Of a DNA stretch of 64,000 bases, positions 34,943-45,241 are shown in pieces (the stretch's first letter is position 1; every line of letters starts with the position of its first letter). The translations under genes and the position numbers were made by a program. Source of the stretch: Polyporus tsugae (Eukaryota; Basidiomycota; Agaricomycetes; Polyporales; Polyporaceae); assembly GCA_024305745.1 (NCBI GenBank), contig JAHRBS010000010.1, forward strand, positions 3,665,501 to 3,729,500, written 5' to 3'. A model generated the notes under the pieces. That model had not been told where the DNA came from and searched no databases. It was given only the letters and a program-made list of their open reading frames with translations.

Positions 34943-36438
34943 ATGACAGACGAGCACGAGGCCGTCGCCTCCTCGTCGCCCGTCTGCCCGTCCTCCGCTC
35001 GCCGTTGCCTCTGCTTCTTCAGCTCTTCTGGCGCCGCATTTCGTAATTACGACATGGGCCGTCGGCTGCCTGTTGCTCAGAAGCAGGATATTGTCTGTAT
35101 GTCCACCACCCACACCACTTCCGAGATTGCCAGGACCCTCGGAACCACGGCCAGATCTTGCCAACGTGTTCTGAAGCTATGGCGTGAGGAGCGGTTGGTC
35201 GAATGCCCGTCCTGCCTTGGTGGGCATCCCCGAGCACTGACTGCACTAGATCTTGAGGTGTGTAGCTTGATATCACAAGTATATGGAGTTTTTACATTGT
35301 TTATTATTTAGTACCTCGAGGCACGTCTAGAGCGCGAACCGGACATGTACATCAGCAAAAGCCCAAATCTATTACCATATTACCATATTATTGCACTTAA
35401 TGCTCAGCTAGAATCCCCGGCTGCTTCCCACTGCATGCACCAACCTGGCTCAAATTTTGGGCACTGACTGGCAATGGTCTGGGGATAGCCTCCACCAAGT
35501 TTGGTAACTGGATGCAGCCTCATGGTGGAGCTGGAGAGGGACCCCCAGAAGGGGTCTTACCAGTGGTTGTGCTGATATTACTAGACTTGTCTTATCATGT
35601 CTTGTTGCCTATTACCGGTCTTACAGCACCTAATAATAGCCAATAAGACATGATAATAGATTTGGGCTTTTGCTGATGTATTTGTCGGAGCTTCATGCTG
35701 CCCTGCTACTTGGGCACAGGGTTGATGTCTGTGAGAAAACCATTACCAATTCTCTTTGGTGCAGACAATGGACATACAAGCAAGTGAGTGGTGTTTTGTA
35801 GCTTTCTTTTCCACAATTCAAGTTCATCCACATGCCCTTGCATATAATAGATTTTGATTGCTGCATTGGAGCGGTCAGCAGAGCATTGCGCTCAGTATCT
35901 CTTTGAGAACAGCCACCATCCTCCTGATACACTTGTATTTGTCAATGAGTCAGCATGCAATCAACATACCACACGTCGTTCATATGAATAGGCTCTAAGT
36001 GGAGATCAGGCCCGCCACCATGACTATTTCATATGGGGGACACAGTGAATCATTGGCTGATTGTGGTTACCAAAGGAATATCACTAACTATATTACAGAT
36101 ACTCCATCCTTCCTGCAATTTCACTGGAGGGAGTGCTATACCTCAACATCATTTCTCGAGCCTGGAATGCAAAGCAATTTGAGAACTATGTTTGAGGGTT
36201 ACTAATGGTGATGCAGCCTTATTTAATGCCAAACTTAGTGTTGGTTATGGACAATGCTATTATCCACCATTTCAACAGCATTCATGAGCTCGTTGAAGGA
36301 TGGTGGGTTTATTTCCAGGATTGTCATTGGTACATCACTAATGCAGTTGATCTTAGCAGGTGCAAGTTGATATATCTTGCTCCGTACTCTCCTGACCTCA
36401 ATTCAATTGAGGAAGGGTTTTCAAGCATGAAGGCATAG
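34943..36438 (+). pseudogene. Broken Tc1/mariner-type (DDE_3) transposase gene
   Basis: A cut-and-paste transposase relic. The N-terminal helix-turn-helix reads MGRRLPVAQKQDIV then TSEIARTLGTTARSCQRV, followed by GHPRALTALD. The catalytic part is spread over frames. The first Asp region reads VFVNESACN, so the usual Asp is Asn. The second reads LVLVMDNAIIHH, and the last APYSPDLNSIEEGF. A stop interrupts SYE*A and the frame shifts before the second Asp. A 329-bp MITE sits inside at PDMY (35350-35678). I could not find this element's own terminal inverted repeats with confidence. It cannot make an active enzyme. Confidence 0.85.
35350..35678. mobile_element. 329-bp MITE inserted in the transposase relic
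   Basis: Perfect 25-bp inverted ends (beginning CATCAGCAAAAGCCC) are flanked by TA at 35348-35349 and 35679-35680. The host frame reads ...PDMY before it and LSELHAALLLGH after it, continuous across one TA, which proves insertion into a pre-existing ORF. An internal inverted pair (CTTATCATGTCTT / AAGACATGATAA) lies near its right end. Confidence 0.9.
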
Positions 36439-36715
36439 ATCTAAGCACACTACCATAATGTTCTCGCTGAGTTTTAGAGCGAATACTGGTGCAATCCAAT
36501 TGGAATTTTATAGGAAGCTGTGACTAAAGCAATGACACTGAATAACATTTGGGGCTGGTTTTATGATTGTGGTTATGTTGCCAAGCACTAAACAGTAATA
36601 AATATGTATCCTGTATCACAACTAGTAAGACAGATGTGAGACAAAAATGAGCAACATAAATATTTGGACATGCAGAATAAATAAGGGAAAAATAGTCTGT
36701 CAAAGGAGTGGGAAA

Positions 36716-38125
36716 TTAAAGAGCAGGAGCAATATTCTCATTACCTACAACCTGTGCAGTACCATTGTTAAGACAACAGCGCTTATGAGTAATAACCTCC
36801 TTCTCGATACAACAAAGAAAAGCAGGAACCAATCTGGCAGGTATACCAACATACTGAACAAAATAGCCATGATCCTCCTTGAAATCAAGCACATTATCTG
36901 CATAATAGAAGCTCTGCTTCTTCAAAGCATCCTCATAAGAGGAATACTTTGCCTCAGGCATGGCTTTATCAAGCGAGAAAAGTGCGTCCACGATAGCAAG
37001 GGGCTCACCATCATCCGCCTCGCTGTCTGCAGCTGGGGCACCAACCGCGAGAGCAGAAGCATCACAAGGTGCAGACTCAGGCTAGATATTACTGAGTGGC
37101 CCAGGGAGATGATTGTGAATCACAATCTGAGGGCCCGCTGCAGCTGGAGCAGGCACCTGGCCCTTCTTGTGAGGCTCTGAAGGGATTATACACAACCAAT
37201 TGAACATCTTGACATTTGGTGGCAGTGTACAACCCCTATCAGCATCCCCATTCTTCTGTAGATATTTTAGCCAAAATGCCAGACACTTGAACATACTAAC
37301 ATACCATGTAGCGTGCCCAGGCGAGCACCTCGGTGCGATCAAGATGCTGGCACTACTTGAGAGGGTCCTGTGGGTTCGTCCAACAGTATACCTCCTTCTC
37401 ACCGGCCGTTGCTGGAGTATGGGGGCAACACAACTTGGCACAGCACAGCTCGAACTCAGCTGACGCACCGTCCTCTGAACCCTTACTTGCCTTCTCGATC
37501 TTGTCACACTTCCGCTTCTTCTTGGCCTTCTTCTGTGCCGCAGCGGTCTGAGAGACAGCATCCTAAGAGTACAACAGTGTTGTCAGTATATATGATGCAA
37601 GCTAGATAATAAACATACGAGATTGACAACAGATATCTTGATTGGACGGTTGCCTACCCGCCAACCCTGCTTGCGGCAAGTGTTCTCGGTAAAGAGCCCT
37701 TCAACATCCTTAGCAGTGGAAAGGGAGTGTGCAGGGGCGGTGACATTGTCACTGAGCCACTTGTATGCGAGGTTGACCTTGCCATCAATACTCATAATGA
37801 TCCAGATGTGCTCAACAAAGTTGATCGGTTCGAGTCCCGTGGAGAGCGACTCTGCATGTAGGACGAGGTTTTGCGAGATGTCCATCATGTTGAGCAGGAG
37901 CTCGCACTTGACAATATTAGGATCTAAACGTCAAATTAGTAAGTATCATAAAGCACAATGGCCAAAGATGCACTCACTGGGGTGCTCAACCACTACATTG
38001 GGCGCATTCCTTTGTCCGTTCCAATGTGGGCCCTGGGCTTGTGCAGCTTGCAGCTGCATGGGCAGCATCAGTTGGGCTGGAAGTGGAGGATACCCCATGG
38101 GAGGCAGGCCCGGGGGGAGTGCCAT
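36716..38125 (-). pseudogene. Unrecognised four-exon gene with two CAG-to-TAG stops
   Basis: Four exons (37978-38125, 37619-37923, 37305-37562, 36716-37255; minus) with good GT-AG sites and agreeing phases predict 416 residues, interrupted by TAG at 37353-37355 and 37082-37084. Both would be Gln if the T were C. The N-terminus is Pro/Leu/Met-rich (MALPPGLPPMGYPPLPAQL). The middle has CELLLNMMDISQNLV and WLSDNVTAPAHSLSTAKDV. A basic stretch (AAQKKAKKKRKCDK) looks like a nuclear localisation signal. The C-terminus has an acidic linker and then SSYEDALKKQSFYYADNVLDF and QYVGIPARLVPAFL. I do not recognise the family. The context suggests a transposon-associated or repeated gene. Confidence 0.6.
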
Positions 38126-39831
38126 TGGCAGTGAATGATGTTACCACCTTGTATGCCGTCCTATCCTTTTTCTTTGTCGTTCCTATCTCGCTCTTGCCTC
38201 TGCATGACTCTTGGGTTCAACCCCGTTGTACTCTTACTAGGCATGTGATCACAATATCACGTGTTAGCTATTGTCCTTCTCGGTACAATAGACCTCTCCT
38301 TCTTGGTTACTCCTTTGTTCTCTGTTCACTGTAGGGTCCCGTTGATGGGCCTTCAGCCCGTCTGTGTGGGGATCTCGACGCTCACCCACTCTCTTCGCAC
38401 GCCACGCACGCGTCGGCTCGGCTTGGCTTCCTGGTCTTTGGCACTCCCGCGCAGTCCTCCAAACCTCTATTCGTGCAGGACAAATCGACCATCAATCGAA
38501 CACTAGCAACAGATACAATGTGACAATTCCAGGCTTTTCGTGCGCAGACGCGCGGCTTTTCAGCATACGCCAGACCGGCGCTCTGCTCGCACTGTCCTCG
38601 CACTATGTCATCCGCCCGCCTTCACGCGCGCGCATCCTGCCTGGTCTACGGTCCTTCCTCTCTTGCATCCTCGCCTCCTTATCTTGTGGCACTGGCTTCC
38701 CTTTTTCTGCCTACGCTATTCGGCTTCGACACCCGCTGTCGTTGTCCTGGCTTGCGTTCAAGCCTCTCGCCGCTGTCCATTCATTCAAGTACGCGCCGGC
38801 CTCCGGTTCTCTCCGTCAGAAGCTGCGTCTATTGTCCCCGCTCACCCCCTGTCTGTCCGCCGTGCGCGTCCCCTCCCGCAGTCTTAGCTGTTTCTGTCCA
38901 GAGAGGGCGCGTTTTGGTGCGACATTCGTCAACAGCCCAAGCTCCACTCCCATGTCTAGTTTGTTACTTATTTTAGGGTTCGGTGTATGTTACATAGGTA
39001 GAAGTCGAGGTCCAGCAGAAATGAGACTCGTCTCCCCGCTCTCTCTCTCTCTCTCTGTGAGCACCGCACTCATACTGTCCATCTGTCCGGCCATTCGTCA
39101 ATTCGCATCAGGCCCGAGAGCCCTCGTCAGCTCGCTGTGAGCTTCCCGCACTATGCAGGTACGTTAGTCACTTGGTTTTCTTTTTGGTACACCCGCACTT
39201 TGGACTAGGTCTGCGTTCATGTTCCCCTCCCCCTCTCTGTGTGTGAGTTTGTTGTCCGACCTTTGTGGCCCCGAGCACCCAACAACTCCCTTCTTCTACC
39301 GCAGTCAGTAGATCTACGGTTCTCCGCAGGTTTCCCGTACCGTATACATCACTGTTACCTTGGTTCCACTATTGTTCCTGTTACCTACATAAGACGAGAC
39401 CCCCATGTACATTTCCCTAGTTTGACCTCTTGAATCCATTGAGGTTCTCACTCCCCACTGAACCCTTGAGCATCTGTCCCCTGGCCAGTTGCTACTCAGA
39501 ACCTCTGACACAACAAACACTGCTTAACTCCCTTGTCATCCTCTGCCCACTTTGAGAGTGCGCACCTCAGACCCACACACTGAGAACCTCGTCGTAACAG
39601 ATGAGGTGGGCGAAGCACCATCAGCGGGAGGGGATGCGGGTGAAGCACCATTGGTGGGGGGGATGTGGGTGAAGCGCAGGCAATGGGGGATGCGGGGGCT
39701 GACTGGCAGCTTGCTGATGAAGACCTGTGAGCGTAATGATGGCCGCATATTCTGCCTGTATTGGCAGCGGGATGTCTGCTCGGGCACCAATAAGATAGGC
39801 TGCCAAGTGGCTGGGTTGGCATGGGGGAGGG
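38126..39831. other. Unassigned pyrimidine-rich region
   Basis: No gene I can support in 1.7 kb. A long plus-strand open frame (38364-39140) is Ser/Leu/Arg-rich without motifs. A (CT)n run lies at 39040-39057, and imperfect direct repeats of a 'gggatgcgggtgaagc' type at 39600-39690. Confidence 0.5.
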
Positions 39832-40249
39832 TGTCACAGCTGAACGACTATGCCACAAAACAAACAAAAGGGGGGGCTCACTGATAGAGACACACAGAGG
39901 ATGGCAATAGAAGTAGAGGATAGATTGGCCTAGACTAGAAGGCAGAGGATGGCAGGGGCTGTTAAGCTGCCTACAGATGATGGGGGAATGAACAAGAGAC
40001 AGAATCTAAGGTCTCTGAGTCCACATCACAGCCCTTATATACTATACATGACAGGTGCACAGACCACCTGGCTTCAGGGCAGGCTTGAGTACTGATGGCA
40101 GGTGAGCCAGTCCAAAAGGAGAACAAAGAGGTAAGTACTATTACATAATGCTGATCAGTGTCCAGTATGGAGTTCGGAAGTGGGTGACCCCTGGGTTAGG
40201 GTTGGTGGCTGTGACTGTGGTACCAAATGTGGTGCAAAAAACCATAACA
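39832..40249 (-). repeat. 3' LTR of gypsy element A
   Basis: On the minus strand it starts TGTTATGG and ends GCTGTGACA. A purine-rich tract (GAGGAGGGGATAG) directly precedes it. A promoter-like GTATATAAGGG lies inside at about 40030. Size is 418 bp. The second LTR copy was not found in the window. Confidence 0.7.
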
Positions 40250-40260
40250 CTATCCCCTCC

Positions 40261-41844
40261 TCAAGGCTGAGCTCCAGCGAAGCGATTGTACCAAACTTGA
40301 TGATTAAACTGAGCTTGTACCGGCTGTGGATTGGTAAGAGATATTGGTTGGACAGTGTCAGGGTGCAAGGTGTGGAATTCATCGAGTAGTTCTTTGCAGT
40401 GCTTGACATTCTGTACTGGTTCCCAAGTGGCTTCACTGATATTGTATCCAACCCATTTCACAAGGTATCGGACATATCCATAGTAGGTCTTGGAGTTGAG
40501 GATCTTTTCAACCTCAAACTCGTCATGTCCTTCCACCTCTATGGCAGGTGGTTTTGATGGGTTATGGTTGCCAATCTTGTCCTCATGGTAGGGGATGAGT
40601 TTGGAAGCATGGAAGACAGGGTGGACCTTGTTTGTGGCTGGGAGTTGTAGATGGAAATTGACCGGCCCAACTTGATTGACGATTTCATAGGGCCCATAGT
40701 TCTTTGCGGATAACTTTGCTGATGACTGTTTGATCCTGAGGTCCCTTCCTTTGAGGAGGACTTTGTCCCCAACCTTGAATGGCACTTCACACTTGTGTTT
40801 GTTGTAGTACCACTTCATCCGTTCTGCAGCGAGGGTTAGGGATGCTTGCGCCTGTTCCCAGGCTTCTGTTTGGTACTGGAAGATGTCTTTAAGGGTCGGG
40901 AAACCTAGTTCTCCCTATATATCTGGGGCCATCTTGGGGTGGTATCCGTATTCCACAAAGAAGGGTGATAAGCTGGTAGACTTGTGTGCAGCATTGTTGT
41001 AGGAAAACTCTGCAGTGGATAGAAGGGAGGCCCAATCATCTGGGCGGTGTTCAGTGAAGATGTGTAGGTACTGTTCCAATGACTGGTTAACTCGTTCTGT
41101 CTGACCATTGGTCTGGGGATGGTAGGCGGTCGACATTGAGGCTCAGATACCCAACTTTCCACAAAACTCCTTGAAGAGCACACTGGCAAACTGTGTTCCT
41201 TGGTCCGAGATGATCTGTCGAGGTAGGCCATGATGTTTGAGTATGTGTTTGTAGACGAGTTCTGCTGCATCTGAGGCTGAGAAGTGGTCATCACATGCAA
41301 AGAAGTGGGCTCGCTTAGTTAACCAGTCTACTACTACTGCAATGGCTGTGTAAACATTGCCATGTCTGTCATAGGACTCAGGAAGTTGAGTGATAAGGTC
41401 AATGCTCCAGATCTCCCATGGTCCAGCTGGGACTTTGTTTGGCTACAGTAGTCCGAAGGGGGGGCTGTGTGAGGCCTTGTTACATTGGCATGTATTGCAC
41501 CCCTTGACATACTTCTTGACATCGACTGACATTCTAGGCCACCAGTAGTTGCGGCTGATAAGTTACTGGGTCTTTTATCAGCCAGGGTGCCCAGCGAGTG
41601 TGGTGTCATGGTGGAGTTTGAGCAGCTCCAGTCATAGTTCCTGGTCCTTTGGAACATAGACCTTTCCCCAATAGAGCAGGAGACCATTCTTGAAGTTCCA
41701 TTCTTGCAGTGGTTTTCCAAACTCCCGAGGGCCGCTATTGAGCAGTGCCTTGTAATCCTTGGTCATTGTGTCATCTTCAAGTGCCTTCTTGATCTTGTCC
41801 AGTAGTTGCTTGTCATCAACTTCAGAGGCGTGGGCGGTTTGCAT
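40261..41844 (-). pseudogene. Gypsy A integrase and chromodomain
   Basis: The integrase keeps a degraded zinc-binding N-terminus (CNTC near 41510), the catalytic Asp in WSIDLITQLP, the Asp in IISDQGTQF and the Glu in TNGQTERVNQSLEQY, but single stops interrupt it (for example before ASMSTAYHP). The C-terminal part is open (40261-40818): GDKVLLKGRDL, VHPVFHASKLIPY, then a chromodomain with YLVKWVGY and ATWEPVQN. Chromodomains direct integration to modified chromatin. This one has its aromatic residues and looks intact. Confidence 0.85.
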
Positions 41845-41880
41845 GGCTTTGATGGCAAAAAACTCCGGCTTCAGCAGCGT

Positions 41881-42745
41881 TCAACCATCATTGTTGCTGC
41901 TTACCCCCTCCTCATGATCTGGCCTCCTGGACAGAGGGTCAGCACGAAGCATTGTCTTGCTGGGTCGGTGTCGTAGGTTGAAGTTAAAACGGGAAAGGAA
42001 TAAACTCCAGCGAGCTTGGCGACGAGTGAGCTTCTGGGCCTGCCGGAAGTAGGTGAGGTTAAGGTGATCCGACCAGATCTCAACCAGCTCAGGGTGTCCC
42101 TCCAGGTAGTGGCAATATTCCTCCAAAGCGCGTATAATGGCCAGTAACTCCTTGTCATAGATCTCATAGTTGCGTTCATGCTCATTCAAGGACTTGGAGT
42201 AAAACACTACTGGGTGCCATAGTTTATCTTCGCCCAACTGTTCCAGTACTGCCCCTGTGGCGAAGTCAGATGAGTCTGTTTCCAGGCAGAAAGGTGCAGT
42301 GTCATTGGGGATTTGGAGGATTGGAGCAGTGGTGAAGGCGGTCTTGAGGCTCTGGAAGGTGTTTTCTTGGTCTTCTCCCCACTGCCAAGGTGCATCCTTG
42401 CAGGTGAGAACTGTGAGCGGGCGAGCTATCTTTGAGAAGTCCTTGATGAAACATCGGTAGAAGTTGGCAAGGCCGAGGAATGCCTGTACATGCTTGACTT
42501 TGGTAGGTGTCGGCCAGTTCTTTACACCTTCAACCTTGGCTGGGTCCATTGTGATGGAGTCCTTCGAGATGATCAGCCCAAGGAATTCAACCGACTGTTG
42601 TTCAAACTTGCACTTCTCAGGCTTAATGAAGAGATTGTTTGCCCATAGTTTCTGAAGCACCCGTTCTGTGAGTTGTTGGTGGAGCATGAGGTTATCTATG
42701 AAGATGAGGATGTCATTAATGTAAACTACCATGTGTCCTATGGCA
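41881..42745 (-). pseudogene. Gypsy A reverse transcriptase C-terminal half and RNase H
   Basis: It continues directly from the RT half at 48160 once the copia element is left out (KILKEE / IAIGHMVVY). The catalytic motif reads YINDILIF, where YxDD is usual, so the first catalytic Asp is Asn. The thumb has FLGLANFYRCFIKDFS. RNase H has LETDSSDFATGAVL, YDKELLAIIRALEE and DHLNLTYF. Confidence 0.85.
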
Positions 42746-42750
42746 ATCTC
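42746..42750. repeat. Target-site duplication of the copia element (left copy)
   Basis: ATCTC lies immediately left of the left LTR and recurs at 48160-48164 immediately right of the right LTR. Joining across one copy restores the gypsy A reading frame. Confidence 0.9.
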
Positions 42751-43077
42751 TGTTGAACCCGGGGGCAAAGCCCACACCGGGCAGCAACTCTAGCGGAAGC
42801 TCCGCATACTCACCTGGAGGGGTTGTTGAGGCTTGTTAAGTGATGATGGTGGTAGGGTGTAAAGAACTGTCTGTATTGGGGGCTCTGGGGAGCTGTATAT
42901 ATACTACTAGATTATATAAGAACTGTACAGTAGCATACACGGTGCACAGTCGACCTGTGCGCGATTATCATAGACGAGGCTATGAGTAATCTGGCATGTG
43001 TGACAACTGGCGCTATGGCGGTGTCACAGCCTAGCGGCTATGTTGGCTGCCAGCGCTTGGCAGTGCCGCGCTCAACA
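42751..43077 (-). repeat. 3' LTR of the copia element
   Basis: 327 bp, bounded by TGTTGA...TCAACA inverted ends, and nearly identical to 47833-48159. A TATATATACTAC-like sequence lies near 42895. Confidence 0.92.
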
Positions 43078-43090
43078 CTCCCCCTCGCTA
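43078..43090 (-). other. Copia polypurine tract
   Basis: On the minus strand GCGAGGGGGAG abuts the 3' LTR, as expected for the plus-strand primer. Confidence 0.75.
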
Positions 43091-44395
43091 AGTACTCGGC
43101 ATGGGTACGAAAGCGGATTTGGCGCTATAAGCTGGCCGTGGAAAGTGGAGCCCGAGTTGAGAGCGGAATTTAACGAATTTCGTCGCTCCCAAGTTCTTGG
43201 TGAATATATCGGCGGGATTGTCGTCACCTTCAATGTAGAATAGGTCGACGATGCCCTTTTTATGTACCTCCCGAATGTAGTGATAGCAGATGTCGATGTG
43301 TTTAGACCTCGGCTCCGTTACTGGATTCGATGCAATGAAGATAGACCCTTGGTTATCTCCAGAAAGAGGTATATGATCGATATAGTAGCCGAGTTCTGCA
43401 AGTAGGTTGCGAACCCAGACTACTTGGCGACTACAATCACTCATCGCCATATACTCAGCCTCAGTTGAGGAATGAGCAATCGTTTTCTGTGCACGTGAAG
43501 TCCACGAGAAAACACCACCCGCTAGTTTCAGGAAGAATCCTGTCTGCGAGCGTCGAGTGTTGGGATCTGATGCCCAATCAGAGTCAGTACCGGCAACTAA
43601 GCCAGTCTGAGCTTTGCCTTTGTAAACCAGGGAGTAATCCTTGGTTCCAACCAGATAGCGGCAGATATAGAGTGCACGCTTGAGGTGCTCCTCAGATGGG
43701 TTGGATGCAAACTGGGACAATTTTGTCACAGCGAAGGCTAAGTCCGGCCTTGTTCCTAACATGATATACAGTAGGGAACCGATGACTGTCTGGAACCTAG
43801 AGCGAAGCTCTGGTGTGGATTGCTCTTTGTTGGGCTCAGGTTGGTAACCTGCTGGGAGCGGAGTAGTAGCTGGTCGCGCATTAGTCATGCCGCAATGTTC
43901 CAGTACTTTCTCTAGGTAGGCGCATTGATCCAGGTGGATATTGTTGCCTTTGCGTGTAATACGCATGCGTAAGAACTCTTTGGCATCGCCAAGGTCTCGA
44001 CACTCCCACTTTCTTATGAAGCGAGCTTTCAGTTCAGCTACGAGCTTCCTATTTCGCCCACAAAAGAGTGCATTGTCAACGTAGACGATAACAACTACAA
44101 GTGCTCCATCAGAGCGTTTGTAGATGTATATGCCTGCATCATTGCTGAGCTGTTTAAAGCCCATCAATGTCATGGACTCAGACAAGGTGCGCCACCACGC
44201 TAAACCTGCCTGCTTAAGCCCATATAGAGCACGTTTGAGTCTGAGGACTTTGTGCTCTGTGCCGGGTGTGCGAAACCCTTCTGGCTGCTCCATATATATC
44301 TCTTCGTCCAGCTTGCCATATAGGTAGGCACTGTGTACATCGAGGCCTGAGATATGCCAGTCCTCGAGCGTTGCTAATGCTGTGATGAGACGCAC
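43088..44395 (-). CDS. Copia reverse transcriptase / RNase H
   Basis: An open frame of 435 codons. RT blocks are SGLDVHSAYLYGKLDEEIYM, LKRALYGLKQAGLAWW and the catalytic loop YVDNALFCG. The second catalytic Asp of YVDD is Asn, which should cripple the polymerase. RNase H blocks are AGTDSDWASDPNTRRSQTG, SSTEAEYMAMSDCSRQ and KHIDICYHYIREV. The upstream coding part is cut off by the TAG at 44450-44452 (AKGFS*VEGEDFDK), so this segment is probably not translated with the rest. The whole element is a defective polyprotein. Confidence 0.88.
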   Translation of the reverse strand: MRLITALATLEDWHISGLDVHSAYLYGKLDEEIYMEQPEGFRTPGTEHKVLRLKRALYGLKQAGLAWWRTLSESMTLMGFKQLSNDAGIYIYKRSDGALVVVIVYVDNALFCGRNRKLVAELKARFIRKWECRDLGDAKEFLRMRITRKGNNIHLDQCAYLEKVLEHCGMTNARPATTPLPAGYQPEPNKEQSTPELRSRFQTVIGSLLYIMLGTRPDLAFAVTKLSQFASNPSEEHLKRALYICRYLVGTKDYSLVYKGKAQTGLVAGTDSDWASDPNTRRSQTGFFLKLAGGVFSWTSRAQKTIAHSSTEAEYMAMSDCSRQVVWVRNLLAELGYYIDHIPLSGDNQGSIFIASNPVTEPRSKHIDICYHYIREVHKKGIVDLFYIEGDDNPADIFTKNLGATKFVKFRSQLGLHFPRPAYSAKSAFVPMPST

Positions 44396-44449
44396 TGTCT
44401 CGAATCGTACAACTGGGGAGAATATTTTGTCGAAGTCTTCGCCTTCGAC

Positions 44450-45241
44450 CTAGGAGAAGCCTTTCGCAACAAGCCTGGCTTTCTTTCGTCCGTCAGTTTT
44501 GACGTCGAATACCCAGCGGTTCTTGACGACCTTTCGCCCTTTGGGCCGGTCAACCAAGTCATACACATCGCGCCTGCGAAGAGCCTCTAATTCTTCGCGG
44601 CAAGCGTTGAACCACTCCTTTCGCTCATCCTTTGGTAGGACAGCGATATCACGGAAGGTCCATTCGCGCACATTAAGTGGCGAGGCCTTCTCCCCCTCAT
44701 CGTCTGGTGGGATAGCCTTAGAAATAAGGTATTGGATGAGATATGCTCCCCCTTCCCGGCATAGTTCTGCCACATCAGTTCCGTCTGGATCACGCAGGGC
44801 ATCTTCGACTTCCTCTGAGGACGCGTCTTCATCATCATCATCTTCGTATTCAGATGATTCGTCCTCATCATCAGTTTCTTCCTCAGAACTTTCGTTCGAG
44901 TGTGCCTCTGAGCTTTGCTCACTAGGAGCGCCTGAGTGAGGTGGAGGGACTGGCTCTGCAGGTATAGGTTCCGGTATGGGACCAGAGTCATCCTCTTCCT
45001 CAGTGTCGCTGCTACTAGGTGAGATCATGGGAGTAGGCTCCCGTGGCGTGGTCCATTTCGAAGGTGGACGGAGTACGGGTTCATTGCGTGATCGCGGAAG
45101 TGATCGAGAAGAGCTAGGCCCGGGAAGCCTCTCATCTCTGGATGGTGGTGCGGTACGAGGGCGACTCGTTTCTCCACAAACTTCAACTATTGTCGCGTAG
45201 ATTGTAGGGCAGTGTCCTTGGTACGAAGTTTGACGGTCCAC
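44450..45241 (-). pseudogene. Copia linker and reverse transcriptase start
   Basis: An acidic, Ser/Glu-rich linker (EEETDDEDESSEYEDDDDED) is followed by the RT entry blocks EWFNACREELEALRR, RKVVKNRWVFDVKTDG and RKKARLVAKGF. It ends in TAG, a CAG in related frames. It is out of frame with the upstream gag-protease frame because of the integrase deletion at about 45190-45240. Confidence 0.8.

Noticed and set aside
38364..39140. 258-codon plus-strand ORF
   Set aside because: Low-complexity Ser/Leu/Arg composition in a pyrimidine-rich tract, no motif, no splice pattern.
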